Shown: piece by piece, positions 1-10,001 of the stretch | Numbering within the stretch: the stretch's first letter is position 1 | Layout: every line of letters begins with the position of its first letter | Source: Pseudomonadota bacterium | GTDB taxonomy: Bacteria > Pseudomonadota > Gammaproteobacteria > Burkholderiales > Methylophilaceae | Length of the DNA stretch: 64,000 nt | Assembly (NCBI GenBank): GCA_029556915.1 | Contig: JAKQIT010000061.1 | Location: 1 to 64,000 of the forward strand | Reading direction: 5' to 3' | Program-made: the position numbers and the translations under genes | The notes under the pieces: model-generated | What the model was told of the DNA's origin: nothing | The model's input: only the letters and a program-made list of their open reading frames with translations | Databases searched by the model: none

Positions 1-161
1 CTTGCCGATACTAATTGTAGAAGTGGTATTGCAAATTAACATTAAGATTGATTTGGCGTACATAGCAAGCGTAAGTTGCGACGCAGGCTAACTCGCTTAG
101 CGATGTTAAGCGTAGCGGCCGAAGTCAAAGTAGGTCACTGCCAAGCTATTTATTGCAATAA

Positions 162-189
162 AAGAGCCTCCCAAATGGAGGCTTTTTTA
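162..189 (+). terminator. Rho-independent terminator at left edge
   Basis: A 7-bp stem (165-171 with 177-183, loop CAAAT) is followed by a run of T. It probably ends a transcript entering from outside the window. The sequence left of it (1-160) shows no convincing gene. It has a patchy GC-rich stretch (about 60-140) that resembles the stretch at 7300-7375. Confidence 0.75.
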
Positions 190-281
190 TTTGTGCATCA
201 ATGCAGAAATTGAGTTGAAGTGGTTTGAAAAGCCACCGAAAGTTTAACAAAAAAACCTCCGAAAATCACCGCACTTCCAAA

Positions 282-340
282 CACCACCCCGCTAAGCCAG
301 TATCCATGCGGCTTGCAGAGGTGTTAAAATCTCTCGGGTG
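282..340 (+). repeat. Structured intergenic repeat, copy 1
   Basis: This is the first of five similar copies. The core is AAGCC, an 11-nt loop (AGTATCCATGC) and GGCTT, followed by an AGAG...CTCT mini-hairpin and CGGGTG. The outer strand (CACCCCG) can pair with the terminal CGGGTG if one C is bulged. It lies upstream of the rimP promoter. The remaining sequence between 190 and 480 shows no gene. Confidence 0.7.
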
Positions 341-463
341 AAGTCATCCTGTATTAATCAAGTACTAGTTTGACTGCTGTAACATTGCCTTGCTCGATAA
401 TAGCTTTTAGAAAGGGCAATGATTTAGGCTAACGAAGGTAAGAAATATCACTTGTTTTGGTCA

Positions 464-492
464 TTCCAATTATCATAAAAAATTGATATAAT
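464..492 (+). promoter_or_regulatory. Promoter of rimP-nusA-infB
   Basis: A perfect TATAAT -10 lies at 487-492, with a weak TTCCAA at the -35 position (464-469, 17-bp spacer). It is the best promoter-like sequence upstream of rimP. Transcription would start near 499, just before the leader hairpin at 508-529. Confidence 0.55.
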
Positions 493-507
493 GTGGCAAA
501 AATTGAG

Positions 508-529
508 ATGGGCTTTGTGCCCATTTTTT
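508..529 (+). terminator. Leader terminator/attenuator before rimP
   Basis: A 6-bp stem ATGGGC/GCCCAT (508-513 with 519-524) is followed directly by five more T. It sits between the promoter and the rimP start, so it can only act on the leader of the rimP-nusA-infB transcript. In enteric bacteria the nusA operon is autoregulated through leader termination. A similar role here is an inference. Confidence 0.55.
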
Positions 530-566
530 GTTTCTGCTCGATATGTAGCGTAAAAGGTGTTTTGAG

Positions 567-1052
567 ATGCAAGATTTGCAGGGCTTGGTTGAAAAAACCG
601 TGGTGCAACTAGGGTTTGAATTGGTGGACTTTGAAATGTCTAACCGAGGTAAGTTGTTGCGCGTATTTATTGACAAACTCAGTCCTAAAGACACTAAAGA
701 TAGCGTCAATATTGATGATTGTGTGTTGGTAAGTAATCAGTTGGGTAATGTTTTAACGGTTGAGCATGAGGTGGATTACGACAGGCTAGAAGTTTCTTCA
801 GCAGGTTTAGACCGCGTGTTAAAGAAAGAAAAAGATTTTGTCCGATTTGAGGGTGAGCGTGCAAGCATTAAGCTACGCGTGGGGATGCAAGATTTAAGTG
901 CGAACGCCACAGCAACAACTTTGCCGCGAAAAACCTTTTTAGGCACGTTAAAAGGTGTGGAAGATAGTCATGTGTTGCTGGAATTTGAGGGTGTGCTATA
1001 TAAAATGGCATTAAGTAATATTGATAAGGCGCGTTTGAGCCCTGTGTTTTAA
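567..1052 (+). CDS. rimP: Ribosome maturation factor RimP
   Basis: RimP (161 residues, normal length) binds the 30S precursor and is needed for correct maturation of its head region. The N-terminal alpha/beta half has the family pattern LGFELVDFEMSNRGKLLRVF near residues 17-36, followed by the DDCVLVSNQLG helix. The C-terminal half is an SH3-like barrel. The ATG at 567 follows AAAGGTG about 9 nt upstream. It is the first gene of the classical rimP-nusA-infB order, so it is probably cotranscribed with nusA 53 bp downstream. Confidence 0.95.
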   Translation: MQDLQGLVEKTVVQLGFELVDFEMSNRGKLLRVFIDKLSPKDTKDSVNIDDCVLVSNQLGNVLTVEHEVDYDRLEVSSAGLDRVLKKEKDFVRFEGERASIKLRVGMQDLSANATATTLPRKTFLGTLKGVEDSHVLLEFEGVLYKMALSNIDKARLSPVF

Positions 1053-1105
1053 TAAAGTGAAATAAGATTTTGTTATTAAAGAATAAATTTTAGTCGGAGA
1101 TTGCA

Positions 1106-2572
1106 ATGAGTCGTGAAATTTTATTATTAGTTGATGCCTTAGCGCATGAAAAAAACGTGAGTAAAGAGGTGATTTTTACTGCGCTAGAGTTGGCTTTGGC
1201 TTCTGCCACTAAGAAAAAACATCATGATGATGCGGATATTCGCGTTTCTATCAATCGTGAAACGGGTGACTATGAAACGTTTAGACGTTGGCAATACGTT
1301 GAGTATGATTTGTTAGAAAACTCCAACTATCAGTTTGATGAAGAAAGTGAACATGCAAAAGGTCGTCAAATTGGTGATTATTACGAAGAGCCACTAGAAA
1401 ATATTGAGTTTGGTCGGATTGGCGCGCAGGCAGCTAAACAAGTGATTTTGCAAAAAGTCCGTGAAGCAGAGCGCGAGCAAATATTAGAAGACTTTTTAGC
1501 ACGCGATGAAAAATTGGTAACAGGCCAAATTAAGCGCATGGAAAAAGGCAATGCGATTATTGAAGTGGGTCGTATTGAGGCGTTGCTACCGCGCGAGAAT
1601 ATGATTCCAAAAGAAAATCTGCGCGTGGGAGATCGTGTGCGTGCATATCTTTCACGTATCGAGCGCAGTGGCCGCGGCCCGCAATTGATTTTATCGCGCA
1701 TTTCACCAGACTTTTTAGTACGCTTGTTTGAGCTTGAAGTGCCTGAAATTGAAGAAGGTTTGCTAGAGATTCGTTCAGCTGCGCGCGATCCAGGATTACG
1801 TTCAAAAATTGCCGTTAAAACAAATGATCAACGCTTAGATCCAGTGGGTACATGTGTTGGGATGCGTGGATCACGCGTGCAGGCTGTGACCGGTGAGTTG
1901 GCAGGAGAGCGCGTGGATATCGTGCTATGGAGCATAGAGCCTGCACAATTTGTGATTAATGCCATGTCCCCTGCAGAAGTGTCATCTATTGTGGTGGATG
2001 AAGATGCGCATAGTATGGATGTGGTGGTGGAAGAAGAGCAGTTGGCGCTAGCAATTGGTCGTTCAGGGCAAAATGTTCGTCTAGCTTCAGAGCTGACTGG
2101 CTGGACACTGAATATATTAACAGTTGAACAAGCAGAACAGAAAAATCAAGATGAATTTGCCGGTGTCAGCCAATTGTTTATGGAAAAGCTGGATGTGGAT
2201 GAAGAGGTTGCAGAAATATTGGTGCAAGAAGGTTTTAGCACGTTAGAAGAAATTGCTTATGTGCCTTTGGCCGAAATGAATGAAATTGAAGCTTTTGACG
2301 AAGACACCGTTGAAGAGTTGCGTAAACGCGCTCGCGCTGCCTTGCTAACAGAAGCGATTGCCAAAGAAGAAAAAGTGGAGGAAGCAGCGGAAGACTTACT
2401 CACCATGGAAGGAATGGACGACAAGACGGCACATTTATTGGCGTCAAAAGGCGTTGCTAAAATGGACGATTTGGCTGAATTAGCTGTGGATGAACTGGTT
2501 GAAATGACCAGCATGGATGAAGAGCGCGCAAAATCACTTATTATGACCGCACGAGCACCTTGGTTTAAGTAG
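1106..2572 (+). CDS. nusA: Transcription termination/antitermination factor NusA
   Basis: NusA binds RNA polymerase and nascent RNA to control pausing, termination and antitermination. The 488 residues follow the proteobacterial layout. An N-terminal polymerase-binding domain is followed by an S1 domain from about residue 136, a KH1 domain ([14 protein letters not shown] near 247) and a KH2 domain ([13 protein letters not shown] near 315). Two acidic helix-hairpin repeats end the protein (about 365-410 and 430-485). A CGGAGA Shine-Dalgarno precedes the ATG. It lies between rimP and infB as expected. Confidence 0.97.
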   Translation: MSREILLLVDALAHEKNVSKEVIFTALELALASATKKKHHDDADIRVSINRETGDYETFRRWQYVEYDLLENSNYQFDEESEHAKGRQIGDYYEEPLENIEFGRIGAQAAKQVILQKVREAEREQILEDFLARDEKLVTGQIKRMEKGNAIIEVGRIEALLPRENMIPKENLRVGDRVRAYLSRIERSGRGPQLILSRISPDFLVRLFELEVPEIEEGLLEIRSAARDPGLRSKIAVKTNDQRLDPVGTCVGMRGSRVQAVTGELAGERVDIVLWSIEPAQFVINAMSPAEVSSIVVDEDAHSMDVVVEEEQLALAIGRSGQNVRLASELTGWTLNILTVEQAEQKNQDEFAGVSQLFMEKLDVDEEVAEILVQEGFSTLEEIAYVPLAEMNEIEAFDEDTVEELRKRARAALLTEAIAKEEKVEEAAEDLLTMEGMDDKTAHLLASKGVAKMDDLAELAVDELVEMTSMDEERAKSLIMTARAPWFK

Positions 2573-2671
2573 TTATTGAACTTAACAACGCGATAAAAGT
2601 AATATGAGCTGTAATGCTGAATGGCTACACGATAATTACGTTAGCCACAGCCTGAATACTGGAGCAACAAA

Positions 2672-5317
2672 ATGGCACAAACAACCGTAGAACAATTTGC
2701 TGGCGAACTTAAGCTGCCAACAGCATTGTTATTAGAGCAACTTAAAAGTGCTGGGGTGAATAAATCGACCGCTAATGACCAATTAAGTGAAACTGATAAA
2801 ACAGCATTGCTTGAACATTTGCGCAAAGAGCACGGTACGCTTGCGCCAAAAAATAAAATCACGCTGACTCGTAAGTCTAATACTGAAATTAAAAAAACTG
2901 ACAACACGGGTAAAGCGCGCACAATCCAAGTAGAAGTGCGTAAAAAACGTGTGATTGAGCAGCGAGATGAGGCAAGTGTTATAGAGTTAGTACAAGAGCC
3001 CGTGGTAGAAGAGGTAGTTGCCCCTGTTGAAGTGGTAGAAGAGCCCGCACCAATCGTTGAAATTTTACCTGAAGTGGTCGAGCCAGTGGTTATTGAGGAG
3101 CCAACTCCAGAGCCTGTAGTGACCAGAACTATCAGCAAAAAGGACATATTAAGCCCAGAGGAAATTGCGCTACGCGAACAAGAGGCGAAGCGTCACTCAA
3201 CGCTTGCAGCGATGCAGGCTGAAGACAAGCGCAAAAAACTTGAAATTGCGCAACGTCGCCAAGAGGAAGAAGAAAAACGTGTAGCAGAAGCAGAGGCTGC
3301 CAAAGCCAAAGCGGCAAAACTATCAGAGGGCACACTACATAAACCGGCAGCCAAAGAAGGCGTAGCAAAACCAGCGGGTAAAGAAGGCAAAAAAGGTAAG
3401 GGTAACAACCAAGATTGGAATGAAGCGGAAAACAAAAAACGCGGCATCAAAACACGTGGCGAAGTGAATGTTGGTAAAGCGGGTTGGCGTGCGCCCAAGG
3501 GTAAAAATCGACATCACGATGACGATGCGCAACATGCATTTAATGCACCAACCGAAGCGATTGTGCATGAGGTATTAGTGCCCGAGACAATTACAGTGTC
3601 AGAACTTGCCCACAAAATGGCGGTGAAGTCTGCAGAAGTGATTAAAGCGCTCATGAAAATGGGCATGATGGTGACCATCAACCAAGTGCTGGATCAAGAA
3701 ACTGCCATGATTGTGGTGGAAGAAATGGGTCATAAAGCGCAAGCCGCTGCCCCTAATGATCCTGAAGCTTTCATTGAAGAGGCCGAACACGCGGAGGCTA
3801 TTTTAGAGCCACGCCCACCGGTAGTAACGGTGATGGGTCACGTTGACCATGGTAAAACTTCATTGCTGGATTATATTCGTCGTAGCCGTGTGGCTTCGGG
3901 TGAAGCAGGCGGCATTACGCAGCACATCGGTGCTTATCATGTGGAAACGCCGCGCGGAATGGTTACATTTCTTGATACTCCAGGTCACGAGGCATTTACC
4001 GCCATGCGCGCGCGCGGTGCAAAAGCGACTGACGTAGTGATTTTAGTGGTTTCAGCCGATGACGGTGTGATGCCACAAACAATTGAAGCGATTCACCATG
4101 CTAAAGCCGCCAATGTGCCTTTGGTTGTGGCGATTAACAAGATTGATAAGCCGGGTGCTGAGCCAGAGCGCGTGAAAATGGAACTGGTTAACCACGAAGT
4201 GGTGCCAGAAGAGTTCGGTGGTGAAACCATGTTCCGTGCGGTATCTGCAAAAACGGGGCAAGGCATTGATGAGTTACTTGAAGCCGTGCTGCTTCAAGCT
4301 GAAATTTTAGAACTACAAGCGCCAAAAAACACACCCGCTAAAGGTTTGGTAATTGAAGGCCGCTTGGATAAAGGCCGTGGTTCAGTAGCGACCATTCTCG
4401 TCACTTCAGGCACGCTTAAGCGTGGTGATATGCTATTGGCAGGCAACACTTTTGGTAAAGTACGCGCCATGTTGGATGAGTCTGGCAATGAAATTCAAGA
4501 AGCTGGCCCGTCAATCCCTGTTGAAATTCAAGGTTTGGCTGACGTGCCAAGTGCGGGCGAAGAAGTGATTGTGCTTAATGACGAGCGTAAAGCGCGTGAG
4601 ATTGCCAACTTCCGTCAAGGTAAGTTCCGCGATGTGAAACTCGCTAAACAGCAGGCCGCTAAACTGGAAAATATGTTCGACCAAATGGGCGAGGGTGGTG
4701 CAGCGCAAACCTTGGGCTTGATTATTAAATCAGACGTACAAGGCTCTTATGAAGCACTGGCAACTAGCTTGCAGAAACTTTCTACGGCTGAAGTCAAAGT
4801 TAATATCATTCACACCGGTGTAGGTGCAATTAGCGAGTCAGACGTGAACTTGGCAGCGGCATCTAAAGGTGTATTAATTGGCTTTAACGTGCGTGCAGAT
4901 TCTGGTGCGCGTAAGCTGATAGAGTCACTTGGTATTGATGTACGTTACTACAATATTATTTACGAAGCCGTAGAAGAAATTAAAGCAGCTTTGGGTGGCA
5001 TGTTGGCGCCAGAGCAAAAAGAACAAATGATTGGTACGGTAGAAGTGCGCGAAGTGTTCCGCATTTCTAAAGTGGGTGCGATTGCAGGTTGTTACGTGCA
5101 AGATGGCATGATTAAACGTAACTCACGCGTGCGTGTATTGCGCAATAACGTGATTATTCACACTGGCGAGTTAGATTCACTTAAACGCTTTAAAGATGAC
5201 GTGAAAGAAGTGAAAAATAACTTTGAGTGCGGTTTGTCACTTAAAGGTTATAACGACATTGAAGTGGGCGACTTGCTTGAGGTCTATGAAATTGTTGAAG
5301 TGGCTAGAACGCTATAA
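2672..5317 (+). CDS. infB: Translation initiation factor IF-2
   Basis: IF-2 is the GTPase that brings initiator tRNA to the 30S subunit. The 881 residues start with an IF2_N domain (about 1-50). A Val/Glu/Pro-rich linker (about 100-155) and a charged Lys/Glu/Ala coiled region (about 170-270) follow. The G domain has GHVDHGKT near 388, DTPGH near 434 and NKID near 487. The beta-barrel and C-terminal tRNA-binding domains complete the protein. The linker is compositionally biased, as is common in this family. It is 6 bp upstream of rbfA and probably in the same operon. Confidence 0.97.
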   Translation: MAQTTVEQFAGELKLPTALLLEQLKSAGVNKSTANDQLSETDKTALLEHLRKEHGTLAPKNKITLTRKSNTEIKKTDNTGKARTIQVEVRKKRVIEQRDEASVIELVQEPVVEEVVAPVEVVEEPAPIVEILPEVVEPVVIEEPTPEPVVTRTISKKDILSPEEIALREQEAKRHSTLAAMQAEDKRKKLEIAQRRQEEEEKRVAEAEAAKAKAAKLSEGTLHKPAAKEGVAKPAGKEGKKGKGNNQDWNEAENKKRGIKTRGEVNVGKAGWRAPKGKNRHHDDDAQHAFNAPTEAIVHEVLVPETITVSELAHKMAVKSAEVIKALMKMGMMVTINQVLDQETAMIVVEEMGHKAQAAAPNDPEAFIEEAEHAEAILEPRPPVVTVMGHVDHGKTSLLDYIRRSRVASGEAGGITQHIGAYHVETPRGMVTFLDTPGHEAFTAMRARGAKATDVVILVVSADDGVMPQTIEAIHHAKAANVPLVVAINKIDKPGAEPERVKMELVNHEVVPEEFGGETMFRAVSAKTGQGIDELLEAVLLQAEILELQAPKNTPAKGLVIEGRLDKGRGSVATILVTSGTLKRGDMLLAGNTFGKVRAMLDESGNEIQEAGPSIPVEIQGLADVPSAGEEVIVLNDERKAREIANFRQGKFRDVKLAKQQAAKLENMFDQMGEGGAAQTLGLIIKSDVQGSYEALATSLQKLSTAEVKVNIIHTGVGAISESDVNLAAASKGVLIGFNVRADSGARKLIESLGIDVRYYNIIYEAVEEIKAALGGMLAPEQKEQMIGTVEVREVFRISKVGAIAGCYVQDGMIKRNSRVRVLRNNVIIHTGELDSLKRFKDDVKEVKNNFECGLSLKGYNDIEVGDLLEVYEIVEVARTL

Positions 5318-5323
5318 TTAAAA

Positions 5324-5698
5324 ATGGCCAAAGAATTCACAAGAAGCGACCGTATCGCCGAGCAAATGCAGCGAGAGCTCGCTGACTTGCTCATGTTTGA
5401 AGTCAAAGACCCGCGCATTGGCATGGTGACAATCACTGGCGTAGAAGTTACCGGCGATATGGCACATGCCAAAATTTTTTACACCGCGGCTAAACAAAGC
5501 GACAGCACGCAACAGGGCTTAGAAAAATCAGCAGGTTTTTTGCGCACGCAATTGGGCAAACGCATGTTGTTGCGCACGGTGCCGCAGTTGCATTTTGTCT
5601 ATGACAGTTCGATTGATAACGGCATGAAAATGGCCAAGTTAATTGATGAAGCGCTTGCCTCAAAACCTGAGATTTCAGCGTCAAAAAAACCGCATTAA
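5324..5698 (+). CDS. rbfA: Ribosome-binding factor A
   Basis: RbfA (124 residues) is a KH-fold protein that binds immature 30S subunits and helps process the 16S rRNA 5' end, notably in cold adaptation. The N-terminus (RSDRIAEQMQRELADLL) and the DPRIGMVTITGVEVTGDM segment are typical. It starts 6 bp after the infB stop without a good Shine-Dalgarno, so translational coupling to infB is likely. Confidence 0.95.
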   Translation: MAKEFTRSDRIAEQMQRELADLLMFEVKDPRIGMVTITGVEVTGDMAHAKIFYTAAKQSDSTQQGLEKSAGFLRTQLGKRMLLRTVPQLHFVYDSSIDNGMKMAKLIDEALASKPEISASKKPH

Positions 5699-5735
5699 AA
5701 ATTCGATAAAATTAACGCTTTTTAGCACAACATCA

Positions 5736-5802
5736 TTTCACCTCCCCGCTAAGCCAGTCTGGATGCGGCTTACAGAGGCATAAAAATCTCTCGGGGGTTT
5801 TT
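5736..5802 (+). repeat. Structured intergenic repeat, copy 2
   Basis: It lies between rbfA and truB. CCCCG at the left can pair with CGGGG at the right. Inside are TAAGCC/GGCTTA with an 11-nt loop and an AGAG/CTCT mini-hairpin, giving a possible three-way junction. It ends in GGGGG and a T run. The GGGGG lies 9 nt before the upstream GTG start considered for truB. Confidence 0.75.
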
Positions 5803-5806
5803 AGCG

Positions 5807-6760
5807 GTGCAAAATGGCTTCATAGACACACTAAATGTGACCCATAAAGTGCAATATAAAAGACCCAAAAAGAACATCAACGGCGTACTTTTGTTGGATA
5901 AGCCACTCGGCTTCTCTTCAAATCAGGCGCTGCAAAAAATTAAATGGTTGTTACAAGCCGCCAAGGCTGGCCACACCGGTACGCTTGACCCGCTGGCCAC
6001 AGGTTTGTTGCCACTCTGTTTTGGTGAAGCGACTAAATTTGCACATTATTTGACGGATGCCGATAAAACCTACGTCGCTACCCTGAAATTAGGCGTGACC
6101 ACCACAACGGGTGATGCTGAGGGCGAAGTGCTTGCTCAGCAAGCAGTAAATGTTAATCAAAAGCAGTTTGAAGCCGCCTGTAAGCAGTTTATCGGTGAAA
6201 TCAGCCAAGTACCGCCTATGTATTCTGCACTCAAACATGAAGGCAAAGCTTTGTATGAATACGCCAGAGCGGGGGTGGAAATTGAACGCAAAGCACGTTT
6301 AGTTCATATTCATGCCATTCAGGTGAATAGTTTTCAAGCAGATGAGGCGAAAATCACCGTGACTTGTAGTAAAGGCACTTACATTCGCACGCTGGCAGAA
6401 GATATAGGTGCCGTATTGGGCTGTGGCGCGCATTTAATTGGGCTGCGTAGAACCGCAACCGCTCATTACAACATTGTACAGGCCGTCACTTTAGCGCAAT
6501 TTGAAGCCATGCCAGCAGAGCAACGTGCTGCTTTGCTTTTGCCAGAAGACAGCGCAGTGCAACATTTACCCAGCATTCAACTCGATGAAGATAGCAGCTT
6601 TTATCTGCAAAAAGGCCAAGCCGTATGGCAAAGTGGGCAAATTCCACAAGGACTTTTGCGCTTGTATAACGAGCAGCAACAATTTTTAGGCTTGGGCGAG
6701 GTGCAAAGTGATGGAAAAATTGCGCCTAAGCGTTTAATTGTGCATAAAGAAGTTGAATAA
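5807..6760 (+). CDS. truB: tRNA pseudouridine(55) synthase TruB
   Basis: TruB makes pseudouridine-55 in the T-loop of tRNAs. The catalytic Asp lies in GHTGTLDPLATGLLP (about residue 61). The N-terminal INGVLLLDKPLGFSSN signature and the GTYIRTLAEDIG segment are present, and the C-terminus carries a PUA-like domain. Length is 317 residues from the GTG at 5807. The family usually has about 10 residues before INGVLLL, so GTG at 5837 or 5849 could be the true start. Repeat copy 2 separates it from rbfA. Confidence 0.93.
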   Translation: MQNGFIDTLNVTHKVQYKRPKKNINGVLLLDKPLGFSSNQALQKIKWLLQAAKAGHTGTLDPLATGLLPLCFGEATKFAHYLTDADKTYVATLKLGVTTTTGDAEGEVLAQQAVNVNQKQFEAACKQFIGEISQVPPMYSALKHEGKALYEYARAGVEIERKARLVHIHAIQVNSFQADEAKITVTCSKGTYIRTLAEDIGAVLGCGAHLIGLRRTATAHYNIVQAVTLAQFEAMPAEQRAALLLPEDSAVQHLPSIQLDEDSSFYLQKGQAVWQSGQIPQGLLRLYNEQQQFLGLGEVQSDGKIAPKRLIVHKEVE

Positions 6761-6775
6761 AAGCACAATAAGTGA

Positions 6776-6804
6776 TTGATAAATCATTAACTTATCACTA
6801 TAAT
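6776..6804 (+). promoter_or_regulatory. rpsO promoter
   Basis: TTGATA (6776-6781), a 17-bp spacer and a perfect TATAAT (6799-6804) make this one of the best sigma-70-type promoters in the window. It leaves a leader of about 85 nt before rpsO. Leaders of rpsO are often targets of S15 autoregulation. No specific fold was proven here. Confidence 0.75.
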
Positions 6805-6895
6805 GCTCGGCTCATGCAAATGAATGTTTTAGCGGTTTAACTTTTAGGCTGCTTTTACATTGACGCACAACACCTGAAAATTAAAGGAATAAGTT

Positions 6896-7165
6896 ATGGC
6901 AACTACTGCAGCAGACCGCGCTAAAATCGTTAGCGAATTTCAAACAGCACCAAAAGATACAGGCAGCCCAGAAGTGCAAGTAGCACTTTTAACCAGCCGT
7001 ATTGCTTATTTGACTGAGCATTTCAAATCAAACAAAAAAGACAATCACTCACGCCGTGGTTTGTTGGCATTGGTTAGCCAACGTCGCCGTTTGTTAGATT
7101 ATTTAAAAGGCAAAGATAACAACCGTTATCAAGCTTTGATTCAACGTTTAGGTCTTCGTAAATAA
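6896..7165 (+). CDS. rpsO: 30S ribosomal protein S15
   Basis: S15 (89 residues, standard length) binds the central domain of 16S rRNA early in 30S assembly. The family helices are clear: [22 protein letters not shown] and the basic [26 protein letters not shown] precedes the ATG by 7 nt. It has its own promoter and terminator and lies upstream of pnp, the conserved rpsO-pnp pairing. Confidence 0.97.
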   Translation: MATTAADRAKIVSEFQTAPKDTGSPEVQVALLTSRIAYLTEHFKSNKKDNHSRRGLLALVSQRRRLLDYLKGKDNNRYQALIQRLGLRK

Positions 7166-7213
7166 TTATCAAAGCGCCACTTTTGTTGGTAGTTTCGCTT
7201 TTGTAATGAAAAT

Positions 7214-7255
7214 AAGCCGATTGCATGGTGATATGCGTCGGCTTTTTTGTTTTTA
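7214..7255 (+). terminator. Terminator after rpsO
   Basis: AAGCCGA (7214-7220) pairs with TCGGCTT (7238-7244). The loop contains a second short pairing, and TTTTTTGTTTTT follows. A readthrough fraction could supply pnp. Confidence 0.8.
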
Positions 7256-7257
7256 AT

Positions 7258-7402
7258 TTATCACTGATTAGTTTATAAAGGCGCATCTTTAAAAACGAAA
7301 GAGAGACGAGGCGGCAAGAAGCGAACGACGAAGATTAGTACATCGAGTACAGCGAGGAGTGAGCGACGCGGCCAACAAAGTATCACTGATGGTTTTAAAG
7401 AA
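7258..7402. repeat. Intergenic block flanked by a short direct repeat
   Basis: The direct repeat TATCACTGAT occurs at about 7259 and 7381, each followed by a T-rich then AAAG sequence. Between the copies lies a purine/GC-rich segment (about 7300-7376) rich in GCGA, GACG and AGCGAG motifs and ending GCGGCCAACAAAG. A loosely similar segment at about 60-140 ends GCGGCCGAAGTCAAAG. No coding potential is convincing. Its nature is unknown. Confidence 0.35.
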
Positions 7403-7459
7403 GCAAAGTTGTCATTGGGTAGTGAATGGCAACTATATTGATGAAAAAAGGAAAATATA

Positions 7460-9568
7460 ATGTTTAATATTACAAAGAAAAGTATTCAATACGGTGCGCA
7501 TACGCTCACCCTTGAAACAGGTGAAATCTCGCGTCAAGCCGATGCGGCAGTGATGGTGAGCTATGGTGATACGGTGGTATTGGTAGCAGTTACTAGTAAG
7601 TCAGAAGTTAAAGCAGGCCAAGATTTTTTCCCACTTACAGTGGATTACATGGAAAAAACCTATGCTGCAGGTAAAATTCCAGGTGGCTTTTTCAAACGTG
7701 AGGGCCGTCCTTCAGAAAAAGAAACACTGACAAGCCGTTTAATCGACCGTCCATTGCGTCCATTATTTCCAGAAGCGTTTTACAACGAAGTGCAAGTTGT
7801 GGCGACAGTATTATCATCAGATCCAGAAATCGATGCAGATATTCCAGCCATTATTGGTGCTTCTGCTGCCATGTCATTATCTGGCATTCCATTTTTTGGC
7901 CCATTAGGTGCGGCACGCGTGGGTTATATCAATGGTGAATATGTGCTTAATCCAAGCGCGACGCAAATGGCTGAAACCGAGTTGGATTTGGTGGTAGCCG
8001 CTACTGAATCTGCTGTGATGATGGTGGAATCTGAAGCTAAAGAGTTATCAGAAGAAATTATGTTAGGCGCTGTAGTTTATGGTCATGAGCAAATGCAAGC
8101 AGTGATTAAAATGATTAACGAAATGGCTGCTGAAGCAGGTAAGGACGCTTGGGACTGGGTTGCCCCAGAACCAGATACCGCGTTAATTGAAAAAGTGGCT
8201 GGTTTAGCAGCGGCTGATATTAATGCAGCGTTTCAAATTAAAGCAAAAGGCGCTCGTTCAGCTAAGCTAGAAGAAATCACTAACCGTGTATTGGGCGAGT
8301 TGATTACTGAAGAAACCTCAACAGCAGAAGCCAACAAAATTAAAACAGAAATTTTTAATTTGGAAGCTAAAACCGTGCGTAGCCAAATTTTAAATGGCGA
8401 ACCACGTATTGACGGCCGTGATACACGCACAGTGCGCCCAATTAGCATCCGCACAGGCGTGTTGCCGCGTACGCATGGCTCAGCTTTGTTTACCCGTGGT
8501 GAAACACAAGCGTTGGTCGTTGCAACCCTCGGTACAGGCCGTGATGAACAAGTGATTGACGATTTGCAAGGTGAGTATAAAGACCGCTTCATGTTGCATT
8601 ACAACATGCCTCCGTACGCAACGGGTGAAACAGGCCGTGTGGGTACGCCAAAACGTCGTGAAATTGGTCATGGCCGCTTGGCTAAACGCGCTTTAGTGGC
8701 GGCCTTGCCGGCTAAAGAAGACTTTGACTACACGATGCGCGTAGTTTCTGAAATTACTGAGTCAAACGGCTCAAGCTCAATGGCTTCAGTTTGCGGCGGC
8801 TGTTTAGCATTGTTAGATGCTGGCGTGCCGATGAAAAACCATGTGGCAGGCATTGCGATGGGCTTGATTAAAGAAGGCAACCGTGTGGCTGTGTTAACAG
8901 ACATCTTGGGTGATGAAGATCATCTGGGTGACATGGACTTTAAAGTAGCGGGCACAGAAGATGGCATTACCGCGTTACAAATGGACATCAAAATCACCGG
9001 TATTACTGCACAAATTATGCAAGTTGCGCTCGCGCAAGCGAAAGAAGGCCGCACGCATATCTTAGGCATCATGAAAAAAGCCATGAGTGGTGCAAGCACA
9101 GAAATGTCAGCATTTGCGCCACGTATTATCACCATGAAAATCAACCCAGATAAGATTCGTGACGTAATTGGTAAAGGCGGCGCAGTAATTCAAGCGTTGA
9201 CTAAAGAAACCAACACCAGCATTGATATTGAAGAAGATGGTACGGTGAAAATCGCCTGCACAAATGCTGATGAAGGTGCAGAAGCACAACGTCGTATTGC
9301 AGCGATTACTGCAGAAGTAGAAGTCGGCCAAATTTACGAAGGCCCAGTAGTGAAATTGCTCGATTTTGGCGCAGTGGTTTCATTGCTACCAGGTAAAGAT
9401 GGCTTGGTACATATTTCACAAATCGCGCATGAGCGTGTAAAAGCCGTGAGTGACTTTGTAAAAGAAGGCGACATCGTTAAGGTGAAAGTCGTGGAAATTG
9501 ATGACAAAGGCAAAGTGCGCTTAAGCATGAAAGCCTTGATTGACCCACCAGCGAAAGATGCTGAATAG
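7460..9568 (+). CDS. pnp: Polyribonucleotide nucleotidyltransferase (PNPase)
   Basis: PNPase degrades RNA phosphorolytically from the 3' end and is part of the RNA degradosome in many proteobacteria. The 702 residues contain two RNase PH domains (the second with [20 protein letters not shown] near 316), an all-alpha linker, a KH domain ([14 protein letters not shown] near 566) and an S1 domain (from about 622). Length and order are normal. A Shine-Dalgarno-like AAAAGGAAAA precedes the ATG. Confidence 0.97.
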   Translation: MFNITKKSIQYGAHTLTLETGEISRQADAAVMVSYGDTVVLVAVTSKSEVKAGQDFFPLTVDYMEKTYAAGKIPGGFFKREGRPSEKETLTSRLIDRPLRPLFPEAFYNEVQVVATVLSSDPEIDADIPAIIGASAAMSLSGIPFFGPLGAARVGYINGEYVLNPSATQMAETELDLVVAATESAVMMVESEAKELSEEIMLGAVVYGHEQMQAVIKMINEMAAEAGKDAWDWVAPEPDTALIEKVAGLAAADINAAFQIKAKGARSAKLEEITNRVLGELITEETSTAEANKIKTEIFNLEAKTVRSQILNGEPRIDGRDTRTVRPISIRTGVLPRTHGSALFTRGETQALVVATLGTGRDEQVIDDLQGEYKDRFMLHYNMPPYATGETGRVGTPKRREIGHGRLAKRALVAALPAKEDFDYTMRVVSEITESNGSSSMASVCGGCLALLDAGVPMKNHVAGIAMGLIKEGNRVAVLTDILGDEDHLGDMDFKVAGTEDGITALQMDIKITGITAQIMQVALAQAKEGRTHILGIMKKAMSGASTEMSAFAPRIITMKINPDKIRDVIGKGGAVIQALTKETNTSIDIEEDGTVKIACTNADEGAEAQRRIAAITAEVEVGQIYEGPVVKLLDFGAVVSLLPGKDGLVHISQIAHERVKAVSDFVKEGDIVKVKVVEIDDKGKVRLSMKALIDPPAKDAE

Positions 9569-9596
9569 TTATTGCTATTTGAAAATAGTAACTTAA

Positions 9597-9622
9597 AACC
9601 CGCGTAACTGCGGGTTTTTTTT
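9597..9622 (+). terminator. Terminator after pnp
   Basis: A 7-bp stem (9597-9603 with 9610-9616) with a 6-nt loop (GTAACT) is followed by a run of T up to 9622. It ends the pnp transcript. Confidence 0.85.
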
Positions 9623-9690
9623 ATGCTGTTATTTTACAAAATTCGCACATTAAAAAATATAAAAGAGCAGTGATAAATCACACAACATCT

Positions 9691-9759
9691 TTTCACCTCC
9701 CCGCTAAGCCAGTCTGCATGAGGCTTACAGAGGCATAAAAATCTCTCGGGGGAATTTTG
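9691..9759 (+). repeat. Structured intergenic repeat, copy 3
   Basis: It lies in the convergent gap between pnp (+) and the small minus-strand gene. It has the same architecture as copy 2: TAAGCC, an 11-nt loop (AGTCTGCATGA), GGCTTA, then AGAG/CTCT, CGGGGG and T-rich sequence. Confidence 0.75.
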
Positions 9760-9773
9760 CTTAAATTTTAAGC

Positions 9774-9799
9774 AAAAAAATAGCCCGAAAATTTCGGGC
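9774..9799 (-). terminator. Minus-strand terminator of the small membrane gene
   Basis: GCCCGA (9783-9788) pairs with TCGGGC (9794-9799). Read on the minus strand, the hairpin is followed by TATTTTTTT (complement of 9774-9782). It lies 23 bp past the stop of the 35-residue ORF, which supports that ORF as a real transcription unit. Confidence 0.7.
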
Positions 9800-9821
9800 A
9801 TGTGAGCATTGAAATCGGAGT

Positions 9822-9929
9822 TTAAATTGGCCAACCAAAATACCAATCCAGCAGTAACAACGCAATGACGAATATCACTGGAAGAAATGATTGAACAACT
9901 GATTTGATATTTTTATAAGAGAGGCTCAT
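9822..9929 (-). CDS. Small single-span membrane protein (35 aa), unknown function
   Basis: This short ORF encodes 35 residues: a polar start (MSLSYKNIKSVVQSF), one hydrophobic segment (LPVIFVIALLLL) and an aromatic tail DWYFGWPI. The evidence that it is real is structural: TAGGAGC lies about 8 nt before the ATG, and a minus-strand intrinsic terminator lies just after the stop. I do not recognise a family. The single predicted span suggests an inner-membrane small protein. It lies between pnp and dksA. Confidence 0.55.
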   Translation of the reverse strand: MSLSYKNIKSVVQSFLPVIFVIALLLLDWYFGWPI

Positions 9930-10001
9930 GACGTTTGCTCCTAACTATTTAGCAACCTGCTTTTAGTTCCGACATAACCTAAAGGTTAGTCTTCACTGAA
10001 A

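Noticed and set aside
2..91. Possible 3' end of a gene entering from the left
   Set aside because: The open frame is short, has no recognisable sequence and ends well before the terminator.
2641..3147. Long Ser/Thr-rich minus-strand ORF inside infB
   Set aside because: It is the shadow of the Glu/Val/Pro-rich linker of IF-2; no ribosome-binding site and no family.
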